Under the pieces are notes generated by a model that had not been told where the DNA came from, did no database searches, and saw only the letters and a list, made by a program, of their open reading frames with translations. Position numbers and translations under genes: made by a program. A stretch of 56,779 bases of DNA from CBFGRV01 sp965651265 (GTDB lineage: Bacteria > Bacteroidota > Rhodothermia > Rhodothermales > VXPQ01), in contig CBFGRV010000022.1 of assembly GCA_965651265.1 (NCBI GenBank), positions 1-56,779 of the forward strand, given 5' to 3'. Positions 42,547 through 50,949 of the stretch are shown here, in pieces. How positions within the stretch are numbered: the stretch's first letter is position 1; each line of letters begins with the position of its first letter.

Positions 42547-43101
42547 ATGCATACCGTTCCTGTGAACCATCGTAGGCCGACCCGCACCCGATCGGCCCTG
42601 ACCATCATCACGCTCCTATTGTTGGCCCTGCAGGCCCCCGGCGCCTTCGCGCAATCGAAATTCGACGACGTAGACAGCTACTTCCGCGTCGTCACCCCGT
42701 TGCCGGACGGAAGCCTTCTCCTGCATGCCGAAGACGGCCGCGCTATCGGTGAGGAAATCGAGTACATGCCGGAGTGGCAGGCGTACGGCTGGTTCACTTC
42801 GACGAGCCGCGTCGAGTGGGACGTCGTCGTCGAGCGCGACCTTTCATACGACGTCTACCTCGAATGGTCGGTCTCCGATGAACAGGCCGGCAAACCGTAT
42901 GCGTTCAGGGCGGGAGACGAGGAGATCACCGGCACGGTCGAGCGGACGGGCGGATGGGATAGATACTCCATCGCGAACATCGGTGAGATGCACCTCGCCC
43001 CCGGAAGGTACACGATGACGTTCCTTCCAACGTCCGAATTCGGCTCGGAAGATGCCCTGCTCGACCTGCGCGGCGTCTACCTCGTTCCGAAACCCGATTA
43101 G
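42547..43101 (+). CDS. Secreted carbohydrate-binding-like protein
   Basis: A 184-residue secreted protein with a signal peptide ending in ALQAPGAFAQ. The mature region is one beta-sandwich resembling CBM6/CBM35-like modules found attached to or next to PVC-type cytochrome proteins: VEWDVVVERDLSYDVYLEWS, PYAFRAGDEEITGTVERTGG, WDRYSIANIGEMHLAPGRYT and LLDLRGVYLVP. It lies 25 bases after the cytochrome gene and is probably cotranscribed, so it may hold a sugar substrate for it or act with it at the cell surface. No catalytic residues are seen. The stop overlaps that of the convergent gene by 4 bases. Confidence 0.7.
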   Translation: MHTVPVNHRRPTRTRSALTIITLLLLALQAPGAFAQSKFDDVDSYFRVVTPLPDGSLLLHAEDGRAIGEEIEYMPEWQAYGWFTSTSRVEWDVVVERDLSYDVYLEWSVSDEQAGKPYAFRAGDEEITGTVERTGGWDRYSIANIGEMHLAPGRYTMTFLPTSEFGSEDALLDLRGVYLVPKPD

Positions 43102-43949
43102 CCGGAGACCTTCCGCAGGGTCAGACCATCGAACGAGACCGTGTACTCCCGCCGCTTCTCGTCGAAGGTGATGCTATAGCTGGTCGGGTAATAGCCCGGC
43201 TGCGAATACACCGTCGGCTGCGAGATGGGGATGGTGTTGTCCATCCGCTGCTCCAGGAGGGCCTTCGTGATCATCGGCTCCCAGAAGATGATCCGGCCGT
43301 CGTGCGTGCCATATATGAAGGTACTCGTGAAGGGCTGCCCGTGGAACTCGTGCGAGCTCGGATCGGCCCAGTGGCCGCCCATGCCCGGCTCCTCGGCGCC
43401 GACCGCGTAAACGTATCCATCCGGAAGCGACCCGGAGACGGGCACCTTCTGGCACTTCGCGATATCGTCGCCGCGAGCCGTGATGAGGCTCCGCTGCTCG
43501 GGACTAATCAGATAGAAATGAAAGTCGAAGTGCGGGGTGTCATAGATCGCGCCAGGTGGATGGCCGTGGGGATTCCAATTGATGCCGGCGTGATTGAACG
43601 GCAAAAGCGGAATGTCGGATGGAAACTGAATGATGTACTCCACCATCCAGATCACGCCCGGAGTGGCTCGAGGCGGCAAGCCTTCCAGCGCGGCTTCGGT
43701 GAGGGTGACACCCAGCGAAACGGGCTGATCGGCCTCGTCGAGGCGCACCCACGTGCGCGCCGTGCCATGACCAAACGGTACGACCTCGCCCAGGACGGTG
43801 TGGCCGTTGATTCGCTCGGCTGTCGATTCGGTCGAAGACGGATCAGGTTGCGCGATCGCCGCACCGGCGATCAGCAGCGTCAGCGGCACGAAGACCGCAA
43901 GGAAACGGGAGAGCGGCGCCCAAAGCGCGCCCGAGATGGATGCATCCAT
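43098..43949 (-). CDS. TTHB210-like (DUF5602) secreted protein
   Basis: A 283-residue exported protein with a signal peptide ending in IAGAAIAQ (cleavage before QPDPSS is plausible). The pattern VWMVEYIIQFPSD, NHAGINWNPHGHPPG, HFDFHFYLISP, PGMGGHWADP and FIYGTHDGRIIFWEPMITKA matches the TTHB210-like family known from Thermus and other bacteria. The several His residues (HGHPPG, HFDFHFY, GGHW, GTHDG) suggest a metal site. The family's role is not established beyond its link to stress-induced secreted proteins. It is a single gene, convergent with the carbohydrate-binding-like gene. Confidence 0.75.
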   Translation of the reverse strand: MDASISGALWAPLSRFLAVFVPLTLLIAGAAIAQPDPSSTESTAERINGHTVLGEVVPFGHGTARTWVRLDEADQPVSLGVTLTEAALEGLPPRATPGVIWMVEYIIQFPSDIPLLPFNHAGINWNPHGHPPGAIYDTPHFDFHFYLISPEQRSLITARGDDIAKCQKVPVSGSLPDGYVYAVGAEEPGMGGHWADPSSHEFHGQPFTSTFIYGTHDGRIIFWEPMITKALLEQRMDNTIPISQPTVYSQPGYYPTSYSITFDEKRREYTVSFDGLTLRKVSG

Positions 43950-44305
43950 AGGTTGCCTCCGAGATCATACGACCCATTGTGTGGTGGTGGACCGTCTGAT
44001 CGGCGACGTTCTCAGTACGTGCTGGTTCGATCGCGTCTGGCGTGCGGAACTACCCGCACTGGTATCAGATCGATTCCCCCTTGTACGGATAGGAGCCGTC
44101 TCGTTGCGGCAGTAGAGGTGCTGTAGCGAGCCGTCAGAGTAAGCCACGATAATATTTCGACGATGCGCATCCGCGCAAGAGGCGCGATTTGGTACCAATA
44201 GATTTCACACTGGCGAGGTGCTCATCTTCGCGCGATGATCGCGGGTCGGATTCGGTTGGATGGGCATCCGAGCCGCGCTTCTCGAAGTGGTCCAGACGGA
44301 CCCCG
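43950..44305. other. 356-bp intergenic region
   Basis: This region holds the presumed promoter of the TTHB210-like gene and the 3' end of the efflux operon. A perfect palindrome CGCGATGATCGCG lies at 44231-44243. A short hairpin GGTCC-GTCT-GGACC (minus strand) lies just downstream of the DUF5916 stop. I see no convincing gene and no T-rich terminator. Confidence 0.5.
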
Positions 44306-46579
44306 CTAAAGGGCGAAGGTGTGGGTGTACTTCACGAGCACCGTGCGGTTGTCGACCAGCGGAAGCACCGGATCGAACCTACGCCGGTCCGAATTCAGGC
44401 CTTCGTTGTAGACGATCCAGAGGTCGTTGCCTTCGCGCAGGTTGTATCGAAAACGCACGTTCGCCGAGAAGACATCCCGAAGGCTGTTGTATTGCAGGAA
44501 GATGTTGGTGGAGAGCTGCGTGTTGAGTGCCGTGCCAATACGTAGCCGCGCGACGTGCGCATCGAGGCGCCGGCTTGAATCAACGGCGCCGCTGTGCTCG
44601 GGGAATCGAATCCTGCTGTATTGATAACTGCCCGCCATCTCGAGGTGCTCGGACACGTAGAGCACGGGCGAAAGCTGCACGGTGACCTGGCTGCCGTCAT
44701 AGAACGATCCGCCGTTGACGGCCGGCCGGAGCTGGAAAAGCCGCGTGTGCGTCTCGTGATAGGATATGCCGATGCGATAGAAGCGATAGCTCCCGGCCGG
44801 AACGAAGACGTCTTCGGACAGGGCAAACGGCACGAGCAGGTCCTCGTAGACGAGCTTGGCTTCCACGAGCGCACCGGCGCCCGATCGGGCCGCATATTCC
44901 CATTCCGGCCCCACCTCTGCCGATTCGATGCCACCCCCCGCGTTGCGTAGAAATGCGAATCCCCGCACGCCCAGCGTATGCCAGATCAGCGGCGACGGCT
45001 CGGCCGGGAGCCACGTGTAGGAAAGCGCATTGTCGAGCAATGTGAAGTCGTTCCGCTCGGAGAACCCGATGCCCGGGTCATAGTCGGGTCCGGCCCACGC
45101 GAGAATGGAATGATACTCCCAGGCTTCGCGCCGGCGTCGCTCCATCTCGATGGTAAATCGCCCGCCGTTCAGTGCGCGATAGCCGGGAGCGTCGATTCGG
45201 TCGCCATCGAAGGCGTGTGCCCACTGGACGGTCAGGTAGTCGTCGCCCCGCACGCGAAAGACGCCGTCCAGGCCATACGCGAGGTTGTAGCTCCCGTCGG
45301 TGCCGATTCGGCTGGTGAGCATTCCGCCCAGGTAGGAGTACGGGTTGATGACGCGCCGGCGTGCGCGGAATACGCCAAAATTCTCGGCCGGGATGGTGTC
45401 CGATTCGGCTGTCTGCATATCGAGCGCGCCGACGTCCCAGGGCCCGAACCGTCCCGCCAGCCTTGCCCCGCCCAGGATCCTCACCCTTCGGCCGTCCTCG
45501 GTCAGCCCGATGCGGCGGCTGTGAAAGAGGCGCGAGAATCCTCCCGTCCTGAAGTCGAAAATCCCGGCGCGCTCCTGGAAGAACTGCCGCTTCTCGGGGA
45601 AGAAAAGCGAGAACCGCGTCAGATTGATCTGCTCGTCGTCGGCCTCGACCTGCGCGAAATCCGTGTTGACGGTGAGATCGATGGTCGCATTGTTCGACAG
45701 GCTGTATTTGAGGTCGCCGCCGATTTCGCGGGTGATGTCCCGCTCGTGCCGATAGCGCAGGCCATCGAGCTCCGCCGACATGCCCGTGCCGGCGAGCGCA
45801 TACGGCGTCACGTAGACGGGATGCACGGGTTGGATGCCATCCAACATCACCTTCTGAGCGAGAGAGGGCTTGAGAAAGGCCCAGTCTGCGATCGGCCTCA
45901 CGGACGGATAGACGAGGCGCTCCGTCTTCCGTGCGATCTTTCGCTGCAGGGAGATCCCCATCGTAACCCGTCCCTCCGAATCCTGTTGGAATCTCAGGCT
46001 TGAGAATGGGATGCGAAGCTCCGCGAACCAGCCGCTGTCAGTGACGGCGGTGGCGACGTCCCAGTAGGTATTAAAATCCACATTGAGCCATCCACCCGAG
46101 GCGATGCCGCCGCCGCTGGCATCGTTCGACACGGCCGCATCCCGCCGAATCCCCGCAGGCGTGGTCGTGAAGAGGAGGCCCGTTTCGTTGTCGTTGTAAG
46201 TGTCGACGAGGATCTCGAAGTGGTCATCCCCGCTCAGCCGATCCCGGTAGAGGGTATTCGCCCGGATGCCCTCGCGGCCTCGATCGTAGGCGCGCAGGGC
46301 GAAGTAGAGGTAGTGGTCGTCGTACGCTACCAGGAATTCGGTAGGCTCGCTCGCCGGCGCGCCGTTATTGGGCTCATACTGCGTTGGGATGAAGGGATCG
46401 ACATCATTCCATGCGGGCTCGAAGCTCACCCCATCGATGCGGATGGCTTCGTGGACACGAGCGAGCGGTATGACACCCTGCCCCTGGGCGGTGGTCGAGG
46501 GGGGTACGCCGAGCCCGATCAGCAGGCAGGCAATAAGGCAAATTGATCGAGGAAAAGAGAGCACTACAGCAGGGGTCAT
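44306..46579 (-). CDS. CBM9-like/DUF5916 outer-membrane barrel protein
   Basis: A 757-residue exported protein with a signal peptide near its N terminus (LIACLLIGLGVPPSTTAQ). A CBM9-like beta-sandwich spans about 40-225 (IRIDGVSFEPAWNDVDPF, ALRAYDRGREGIRANTLYRD, DDHFEILVDTYNDN and WFAELRIPFSSLRF). The DUF5916 barrel follows, with the family segment FSLFFPEKRQFFQERAGIFD and repeated amphipathic strands to the C-terminal TVLVKYTHTFAL, a typical outer-membrane ending. Family members are outer-membrane proteins of unknown function. It overlaps the HlyD adaptor gene by 4 bases (ATGA) and closes a five-gene efflux operon, which suggests that it works with the exporter or its substrate. Confidence 0.88.
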   Translation of the reverse strand: MTPAVVLSFPRSICLIACLLIGLGVPPSTTAQGQGVIPLARVHEAIRIDGVSFEPAWNDVDPFIPTQYEPNNGAPASEPTEFLVAYDDHYLYFALRAYDRGREGIRANTLYRDRLSGDDHFEILVDTYNDNETGLLFTTTPAGIRRDAAVSNDASGGGIASGGWLNVDFNTYWDVATAVTDSGWFAELRIPFSSLRFQQDSEGRVTMGISLQRKIARKTERLVYPSVRPIADWAFLKPSLAQKVMLDGIQPVHPVYVTPYALAGTGMSAELDGLRYRHERDITREIGGDLKYSLSNNATIDLTVNTDFAQVEADDEQINLTRFSLFFPEKRQFFQERAGIFDFRTGGFSRLFHSRRIGLTEDGRRVRILGGARLAGRFGPWDVGALDMQTAESDTIPAENFGVFRARRRVINPYSYLGGMLTSRIGTDGSYNLAYGLDGVFRVRGDDYLTVQWAHAFDGDRIDAPGYRALNGGRFTIEMERRRREAWEYHSILAWAGPDYDPGIGFSERNDFTLLDNALSYTWLPAEPSPLIWHTLGVRGFAFLRNAGGGIESAEVGPEWEYAARSGAGALVEAKLVYEDLLVPFALSEDVFVPAGSYRFYRIGISYHETHTRLFQLRPAVNGGSFYDGSQVTVQLSPVLYVSEHLEMAGSYQYSRIRFPEHSGAVDSSRRLDAHVARLRIGTALNTQLSTNIFLQYNSLRDVFSANVRFRYNLREGNDLWIVYNEGLNSDRRRFDPVLPLVDNRTVLVKYTHTFAL

Positions 46580-47772
46580 CTCGGCCGAACACGGTCACCA
46601 TCCGAGAGGTCGTTCGGAGGATGGATGATCACCTCCTCGCCTTCCTCCAGACCTCTGGTCACCTCCGCACTCAGGCCGGATTGCCATCCGATCTCGACGT
46701 CGCGCCGTTGCGCCCGGCCGCCGTCCAGAACGAAAACGGCCCAGCCGGACTGGGTGCGGAAGAGAGCGCTGGTCGGGACGAGGAGCACCTGATCTCCTTC
46801 CCACAAGATGAATCGGGCCAGCACACGGTAGCCGGCGCCGAGTCGCGTCCACTCACTGGATGGCGCGTCTAAGGTCGCCACGATGGGCACGCGTTTCTCT
46901 TCGACGCCCAGGGAGGAGACGCGCGTGTAGCCGCGCGGATCGACCCTTCGGACGGTGGCGTTCAGCGTGCCCTCCCCACCCCACTCATCGACCAGGACTC
47001 TGGTCCCCGGTGCTATGCGGACGGCATCCTGCGAGAGTACGTCCACCTGGATCTCGAGGTCGTTGACGTTTCCGACCTCCACGAGCGGCTCGCCCGGCTG
47101 CACGAGGCCGGCACTCTCGCGATGGACCGCTACGACCTGTCCGGAAATCGGTGACGTCAGCACGTCGGAGACGGTCTGGTTTGTGGATCCGCCGAAAGAG
47201 CGTCCCACAGCGGCCCGCGCGGCGGCGAGCTCCGCTTCAGCGGCCGCGACGGCGGCGCGCGCCGACTGCACATTGGCGTTTGCCTGCTCGGCCGCCGTTT
47301 GGGCCCGGGTGAGCTGCTGCTGCGTCGCCGATCCCTGTTCGAAGAGCCCGGCCGTTCGATCTCGCTCCTCGCCGGCCTCGAGTGCGGCCGCCTCGGCGGC
47401 TTCCACGTTCCGCCGGGCCTGCGAGAGCGCCGCTTCCGCCGCAGCGACGCGTGCCTGCGCCTGCGTTTCCGATCGCGGATCCAGAATGGCAGACCGCGGC
47501 GGCTCGAGCAGAACGAGCGGCTGACCCTCCTCTACGAGGTCTCCCGGCTCCAGATCGATCCGTCTCACGAAAGCGGCCACTGGTGAGGAAATGATGTATG
47601 TGTCTGCGAGTCGGGTCTCACCCTCTTCCTCCACCGTCACCTGGAGCGGACCACGCTCCACGAGCGCCGTATCCACCGTCCGGGCCTCGGGCAAGAAGCC
47701 GTATACGAGGGCGGCCAGCACGAGTAGCGCAATGCCTGAAAGAATGAGCCGCTTCCGAGTGCGTCGGTCCAT
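46576..47772 (-). CDS. HlyD-family periplasmic adaptor subunit
   Basis: A 398-residue membrane-fusion protein that joins an inner-membrane transporter to a TolC channel. One N-terminal membrane anchor (about 8-27, LILSGIALLVLAALVYGFLP) is followed by the first half of a lipoyl domain (EEGETRLADTYIISSPVAA). A long alanine- and glutamine-rich coiled coil runs from about 110 to 195 and returns to the second lipoyl half (VLTSPISGQVVAVHRESAGL). The barrel domain contains RVLVDEWGGEGTLNATVRRV. It lies between the FtsX permease gene (46 bases upstream) and the DUF5916 gene (4-base overlap). Partners are almost certainly the permease, ATPase and TolC of this operon. Confidence 0.94.
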   Translation of the reverse strand: MDRRTRKRLILSGIALLVLAALVYGFLPEARTVDTALVERGPLQVTVEEEGETRLADTYIISSPVAAFVRRIDLEPGDLVEEGQPLVLLEPPRSAILDPRSETQAQARVAAAEAALSQARRNVEAAEAAALEAGEERDRTAGLFEQGSATQQQLTRAQTAAEQANANVQSARAAVAAAEAELAAARAAVGRSFGGSTNQTVSDVLTSPISGQVVAVHRESAGLVQPGEPLVEVGNVNDLEIQVDVLSQDAVRIAPGTRVLVDEWGGEGTLNATVRRVDPRGYTRVSSLGVEEKRVPIVATLDAPSSEWTRLGAGYRVLARFILWEGDQVLLVPTSALFRTQSGWAVFVLDGGRAQRRDVEIGWQSGLSAEVTRGLEEGEEVIIHPPNDLSDGDRVRPR

Positions 47773-47818
47773 CGCGTCGTCTCAAAAAATGCTCGGGTCG
47801 GATTCTACTACTGGCGTC

Positions 47819-50182
47819 CTATTCGCGCGTCTTCAGGACTCCGATGAGATCCAGCCGATAAAGTTTGCGGAGGATGATGAGCGCCGAAACCAACGCCGAT
47901 GCGATCACAACGAGCGCCGCATAGGCGAAGGTGGCACGGCTCAGGACGACGGGAATCTCATACAGGTCCGTGGCGAGCACTCCGACCAGCGCCGTGCTGA
48001 AGACGGCTCCCAGTGCGAACCCTACCGGTAAAGATAGAAGCATAAGGAAAGAAAGCTCGCCCAGCATGATGTACGACACCTCGCCCCGGGTGAAGCCGAG
48101 CACGCGAAGGCTGGCTAGCTCTCGATCCCGCTCCGAAAGCGTGATCCGCGCACTATTATAGATGACGCCGAAGGCAATCGCGCCGGCAAATAGGGTGAGG
48201 ATGAACGACATCGTGAGCATCGTTTCGCCGCTCGTTTCATAGATGGATTCGATGATGCGAGTCTGCGAACCGATGCTCGCTACGCGAGGCCGCCTTTCGA
48301 GCTGCCTCGTCAATTCGTCCTCATGCCGGTCGTCGGTGGCAATCAGGACTCCAGAGATCGCCGGACCGCTGCCCGAGATTCCATTGAGCCGGTCGAGGTC
48401 CATATACGCGCCAAGACCGAAGTACTGCTGCGCCAGGGCCACGACGGGCACGTCGACAGTTCGGCGCGTACCCTCCAGCACCTCCACGATCACGATGTCG
48501 CCGGACCGGACGCCAAGTCGCTCCGCCAGTCGCTCGGTGAGTACGAGTCCATCCTCCGGAATGCGAATGGGTTGGAGATCGCGATCCAGCAAGCGCCTCA
48601 AATAGGGTCGATCCGGTATGCCGTTGATCGCCGTCTCATACGTTCGATGCCCGTACCTCAGGCGCACGGCCGTGGCTCGAAAGGGTTCGGCATATTGAAC
48701 GCCGGGCAACGCCGCCACTTCGTACAGTGCCCTCATTGAAGCCGGTTCATTGAACGTTACCGTGAGGTCTGATCGCTCTGCGACGCCGTACTGGATGTCG
48801 ACGATGTACTCGAATGAGTCCATAAAAAAGAGCCCCACGATCAGTATGGCGCACGCCATTCCCATGCCCACGATGCTGAGCAGGGCTTTGACCGGATGTC
48901 GCTCGATATTTCTGGCGATCATGCGTGTCGGCTGGTCGAAGTAGCGCTGCATACCGAATCGTTCGAGCAGCGCGGGCCGGTAGACCGCCGGCGGGGCCGG
49001 CCTCATGGCCTCTGCCGGAGGAAGCTTCACCGCGCGACGCACGGCGCGAATCACTCCGAGCAAGGATGCCGCCGTCGTGAACACCACCGCGGCGAGCAAG
49101 ATGGGCCACCGAAGCGTGTACTCCAGGTACGGAAAGCGGAAGTACACCTGATACAATTCGGCCATTTCCGTACCCAGCCAGATACCGACGAGTACGCCGC
49201 CGACCCCGCCCAGCGCGGCAATCACCAGTACAAGTTTGAGATAGTGCAGGCCCACGGACGCATCCGAGTAGCCAAAGGCCTTCAGGACTGCGATCTGCTC
49301 TCGCTGAGTACCGATGACGCGCCCAACAACGATGTTCAGCAGAAATGCCGCGACGGCCAGGAAGATGAGCGGAAGGATGGTCGACATTCGTCGGAGCTGC
49401 GCAAACTCCTCGCTGACATAGAAATGGGAAGGCTGATCCCTCCGGCTCTGTATCCCAAGGCTGCCGTACGGCTTCAGAAGAATCTCGAGGTGATCCTCGA
49501 TTTCCCTGATGTCCGCATCCGGTCCGAGCACGAAGGACAGGCTGTTGAAGGCTCCTTCCATGTTGTAGGCGGCCGCCACCGCTTCGCGTGCCATCCACAT
49601 TACGCCGAATCGCTGCGGATCCGGAAATATGGCACCCGGCTCTACTTGCAGCAGATGCTCGGGTGAGAGTCCGACCCCGACGATCGACAGTCGGTCGCGA
49701 CGGCCGTTGATGATGGCGCGGAGCTCATCGCCCGTGCGCAATCCGTGCGCCTCGGCAAAGGCTTCGTTGAGAACTACTTCGGCCTGCTGAGCCGACCTGG
49801 GCAGACGGCCCTCGCGAAGGAATAGCTGGTTGAGGCGGGGCTGGGATCCCTGGGGGATGGAGACGATCAAGCCGGTGACCGGCTCGTCGAAGCCGGCCAC
49901 TTCCAGGTTTACCGGCGCGATGACGCGCGTCTCAACGTCTCCGATTCCGGGGATCTCGCGAAGCCTTTCCGCAAGTCGTTCGGGAGCCCTTCGAAGCTGT
50001 GCGAATCCGTCGGCAAACCTGTACTCCGCATAATAAGTCGCCAGCGTCCGTTGCAAAGAATCCATCGTAGCCGTCATGGCCACGAAGGTGCCCACGCCGC
50101 TAATGATCACGAAACCGATGGCCACCGCCTGACCCCACATTCCCTTCAGGTCGCGAAGCAGCTTTCGATCGATGGCTCTCAT
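47819..50182 (-). CDS. ABC transporter permease, FtsX/MacB fold
   Basis: A 787-residue permease with two FtsX-like halves. N-terminal helix 1 (VAIGFVIISGVGTFVAMTAT) is followed by a periplasmic domain and a three-helix bundle (TILPLIFLAVAAFLLNIVVG, VLVIAALGGVGGVLVGIWLG, WPILLAAVVFTTAASLLGVI). The second half repeats this: LLSIVGMGMACAILIVGLFF, a second periplasmic domain, and a final bundle ending LIGVLKTRE. The double-FtsX layout is of the DevC/LolE-like long permease type rather than the four-helix MacB. These mechanotransmission permeases extrude periplasmic substrates or lipoproteins. Operon partners are the ATPase gene 39 bases upstream and the HlyD adaptor gene downstream. Confidence 0.93.
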   Translation of the reverse strand: MRAIDRKLLRDLKGMWGQAVAIGFVIISGVGTFVAMTATMDSLQRTLATYYAEYRFADGFAQLRRAPERLAERLREIPGIGDVETRVIAPVNLEVAGFDEPVTGLIVSIPQGSQPRLNQLFLREGRLPRSAQQAEVVLNEAFAEAHGLRTGDELRAIINGRRDRLSIVGVGLSPEHLLQVEPGAIFPDPQRFGVMWMAREAVAAAYNMEGAFNSLSFVLGPDADIREIEDHLEILLKPYGSLGIQSRRDQPSHFYVSEEFAQLRRMSTILPLIFLAVAAFLLNIVVGRVIGTQREQIAVLKAFGYSDASVGLHYLKLVLVIAALGGVGGVLVGIWLGTEMAELYQVYFRFPYLEYTLRWPILLAAVVFTTAASLLGVIRAVRRAVKLPPAEAMRPAPPAVYRPALLERFGMQRYFDQPTRMIARNIERHPVKALLSIVGMGMACAILIVGLFFMDSFEYIVDIQYGVAERSDLTVTFNEPASMRALYEVAALPGVQYAEPFRATAVRLRYGHRTYETAINGIPDRPYLRRLLDRDLQPIRIPEDGLVLTERLAERLGVRSGDIVIVEVLEGTRRTVDVPVVALAQQYFGLGAYMDLDRLNGISGSGPAISGVLIATDDRHEDELTRQLERRPRVASIGSQTRIIESIYETSGETMLTMSFILTLFAGAIAFGVIYNSARITLSERDRELASLRVLGFTRGEVSYIMLGELSFLMLLSLPVGFALGAVFSTALVGVLATDLYEIPVVLSRATFAYAALVVIASALVSALIILRKLYRLDLIGVLKTRE

Positions 50183-50221
50183 GCGGCAATTCGGTTGAAG
50201 TTGGGGCGGCGCCTTCCGACG

Positions 50222-50938
50222 TTACCAGGACAGCTCTTTGGCGGGCGTCGGACTAGGGTTCCGTTCGATCTCCGTCACCAGTCCGTCGCTCAGATGGATG
50301 ACGCGCTCCGCCATGCGAGACTGCGCGACGTTGTGGGTTATGATGACGGTAGTGGTACCCAGCTCGCGGTTCACTCGCTCGAGGGCCGATAGCACGATGA
50401 CGCCCGTCTGCGAGTCGAGGGCTCCTGTGGGCTCATCACACAGGAGCACGGCGGGCCGCTTGGCGATGGCGCGGGCGATCGCGACCCGCTGTTGCTGGCC
50501 TCCGGAGAGCTGCGCCGGAAAATGATCGACGCGATCGCTTAGCCCCACGAGATCGAGGGCGGCCTCCGGCTCCATCGGATCCCTCGCAATTTCCGTGACG
50601 ATCGCGACGTTCTCGCGTGCGGTAAGGCTTGGAATCAAATTGTAAAACTGGAAGATGAAGCCCACGTGGAAGCGGCGATACTCCGTCAGGCGTCGATCAT
50701 CGGCCTGCGTCAGATCCTCGCCGCGATAGAGCACCCGACCAGCGGTCGCCGTATCCAGGCCTCCGAGGATGTTCAGCAGGGTCGATTTCCCGCTTCCGGA
50801 CGCTCCGAGCAGCACCACCAGTTCGCCGGCATAGAGATCCAGATCGATGCCGCGCAGGGCGTGGACGTGGACCTCGCCCATATCGTAGACCTTTGTTACC
50901 CCGCGAATCTCGAAAACTGTCTCGCGCTCGTGCTGCAT
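50222..50938 (-). CDS. ABC transporter ATP-binding protein, MacB/LolD type
   Basis: A 238-residue ATPase for the FtsX-type permease. Walker A is LLGASGSGKSTLL at about 43-55, the Q loop FIFQFYNLIPSLTARENV, signature LSGGQQQRVAIARAIAKRP, Walker B VLLCDEPTGALDSQTG, and the H-loop histidine in VIITHNVAQSRMAE. The start at 50938 (MQHERETVFEIRGVTKVYDM) lies 11 bases after the TolC stop; a longer frame to 51424 lies inside the TolC gene and was rejected. It powers the exporter from the cytosolic side. Confidence 0.96.
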   Translation of the reverse strand: MQHERETVFEIRGVTKVYDMGEVHVHALRGIDLDLYAGELVVLLGASGSGKSTLLNILGGLDTATAGRVLYRGEDLTQADDRRLTEYRRFHVGFIFQFYNLIPSLTARENVAIVTEIARDPMEPEAALDLVGLSDRVDHFPAQLSGGQQQRVAIARAIAKRPAVLLCDEPTGALDSQTGVIVLSALERVNRELGTTTVIITHNVAQSRMAERVIHLSDGLVTEIERNPSPTPAKELSW

Positions 50939-50949
50939 CGTAGGACTTC

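Noticed and set aside
44978..46003. 341-codon plus-strand frame opposite the DUF5916 gene
   Set aside because: Antisense shadow without a domain; the minus strand encodes a clear CBM9/DUF5916 protein.
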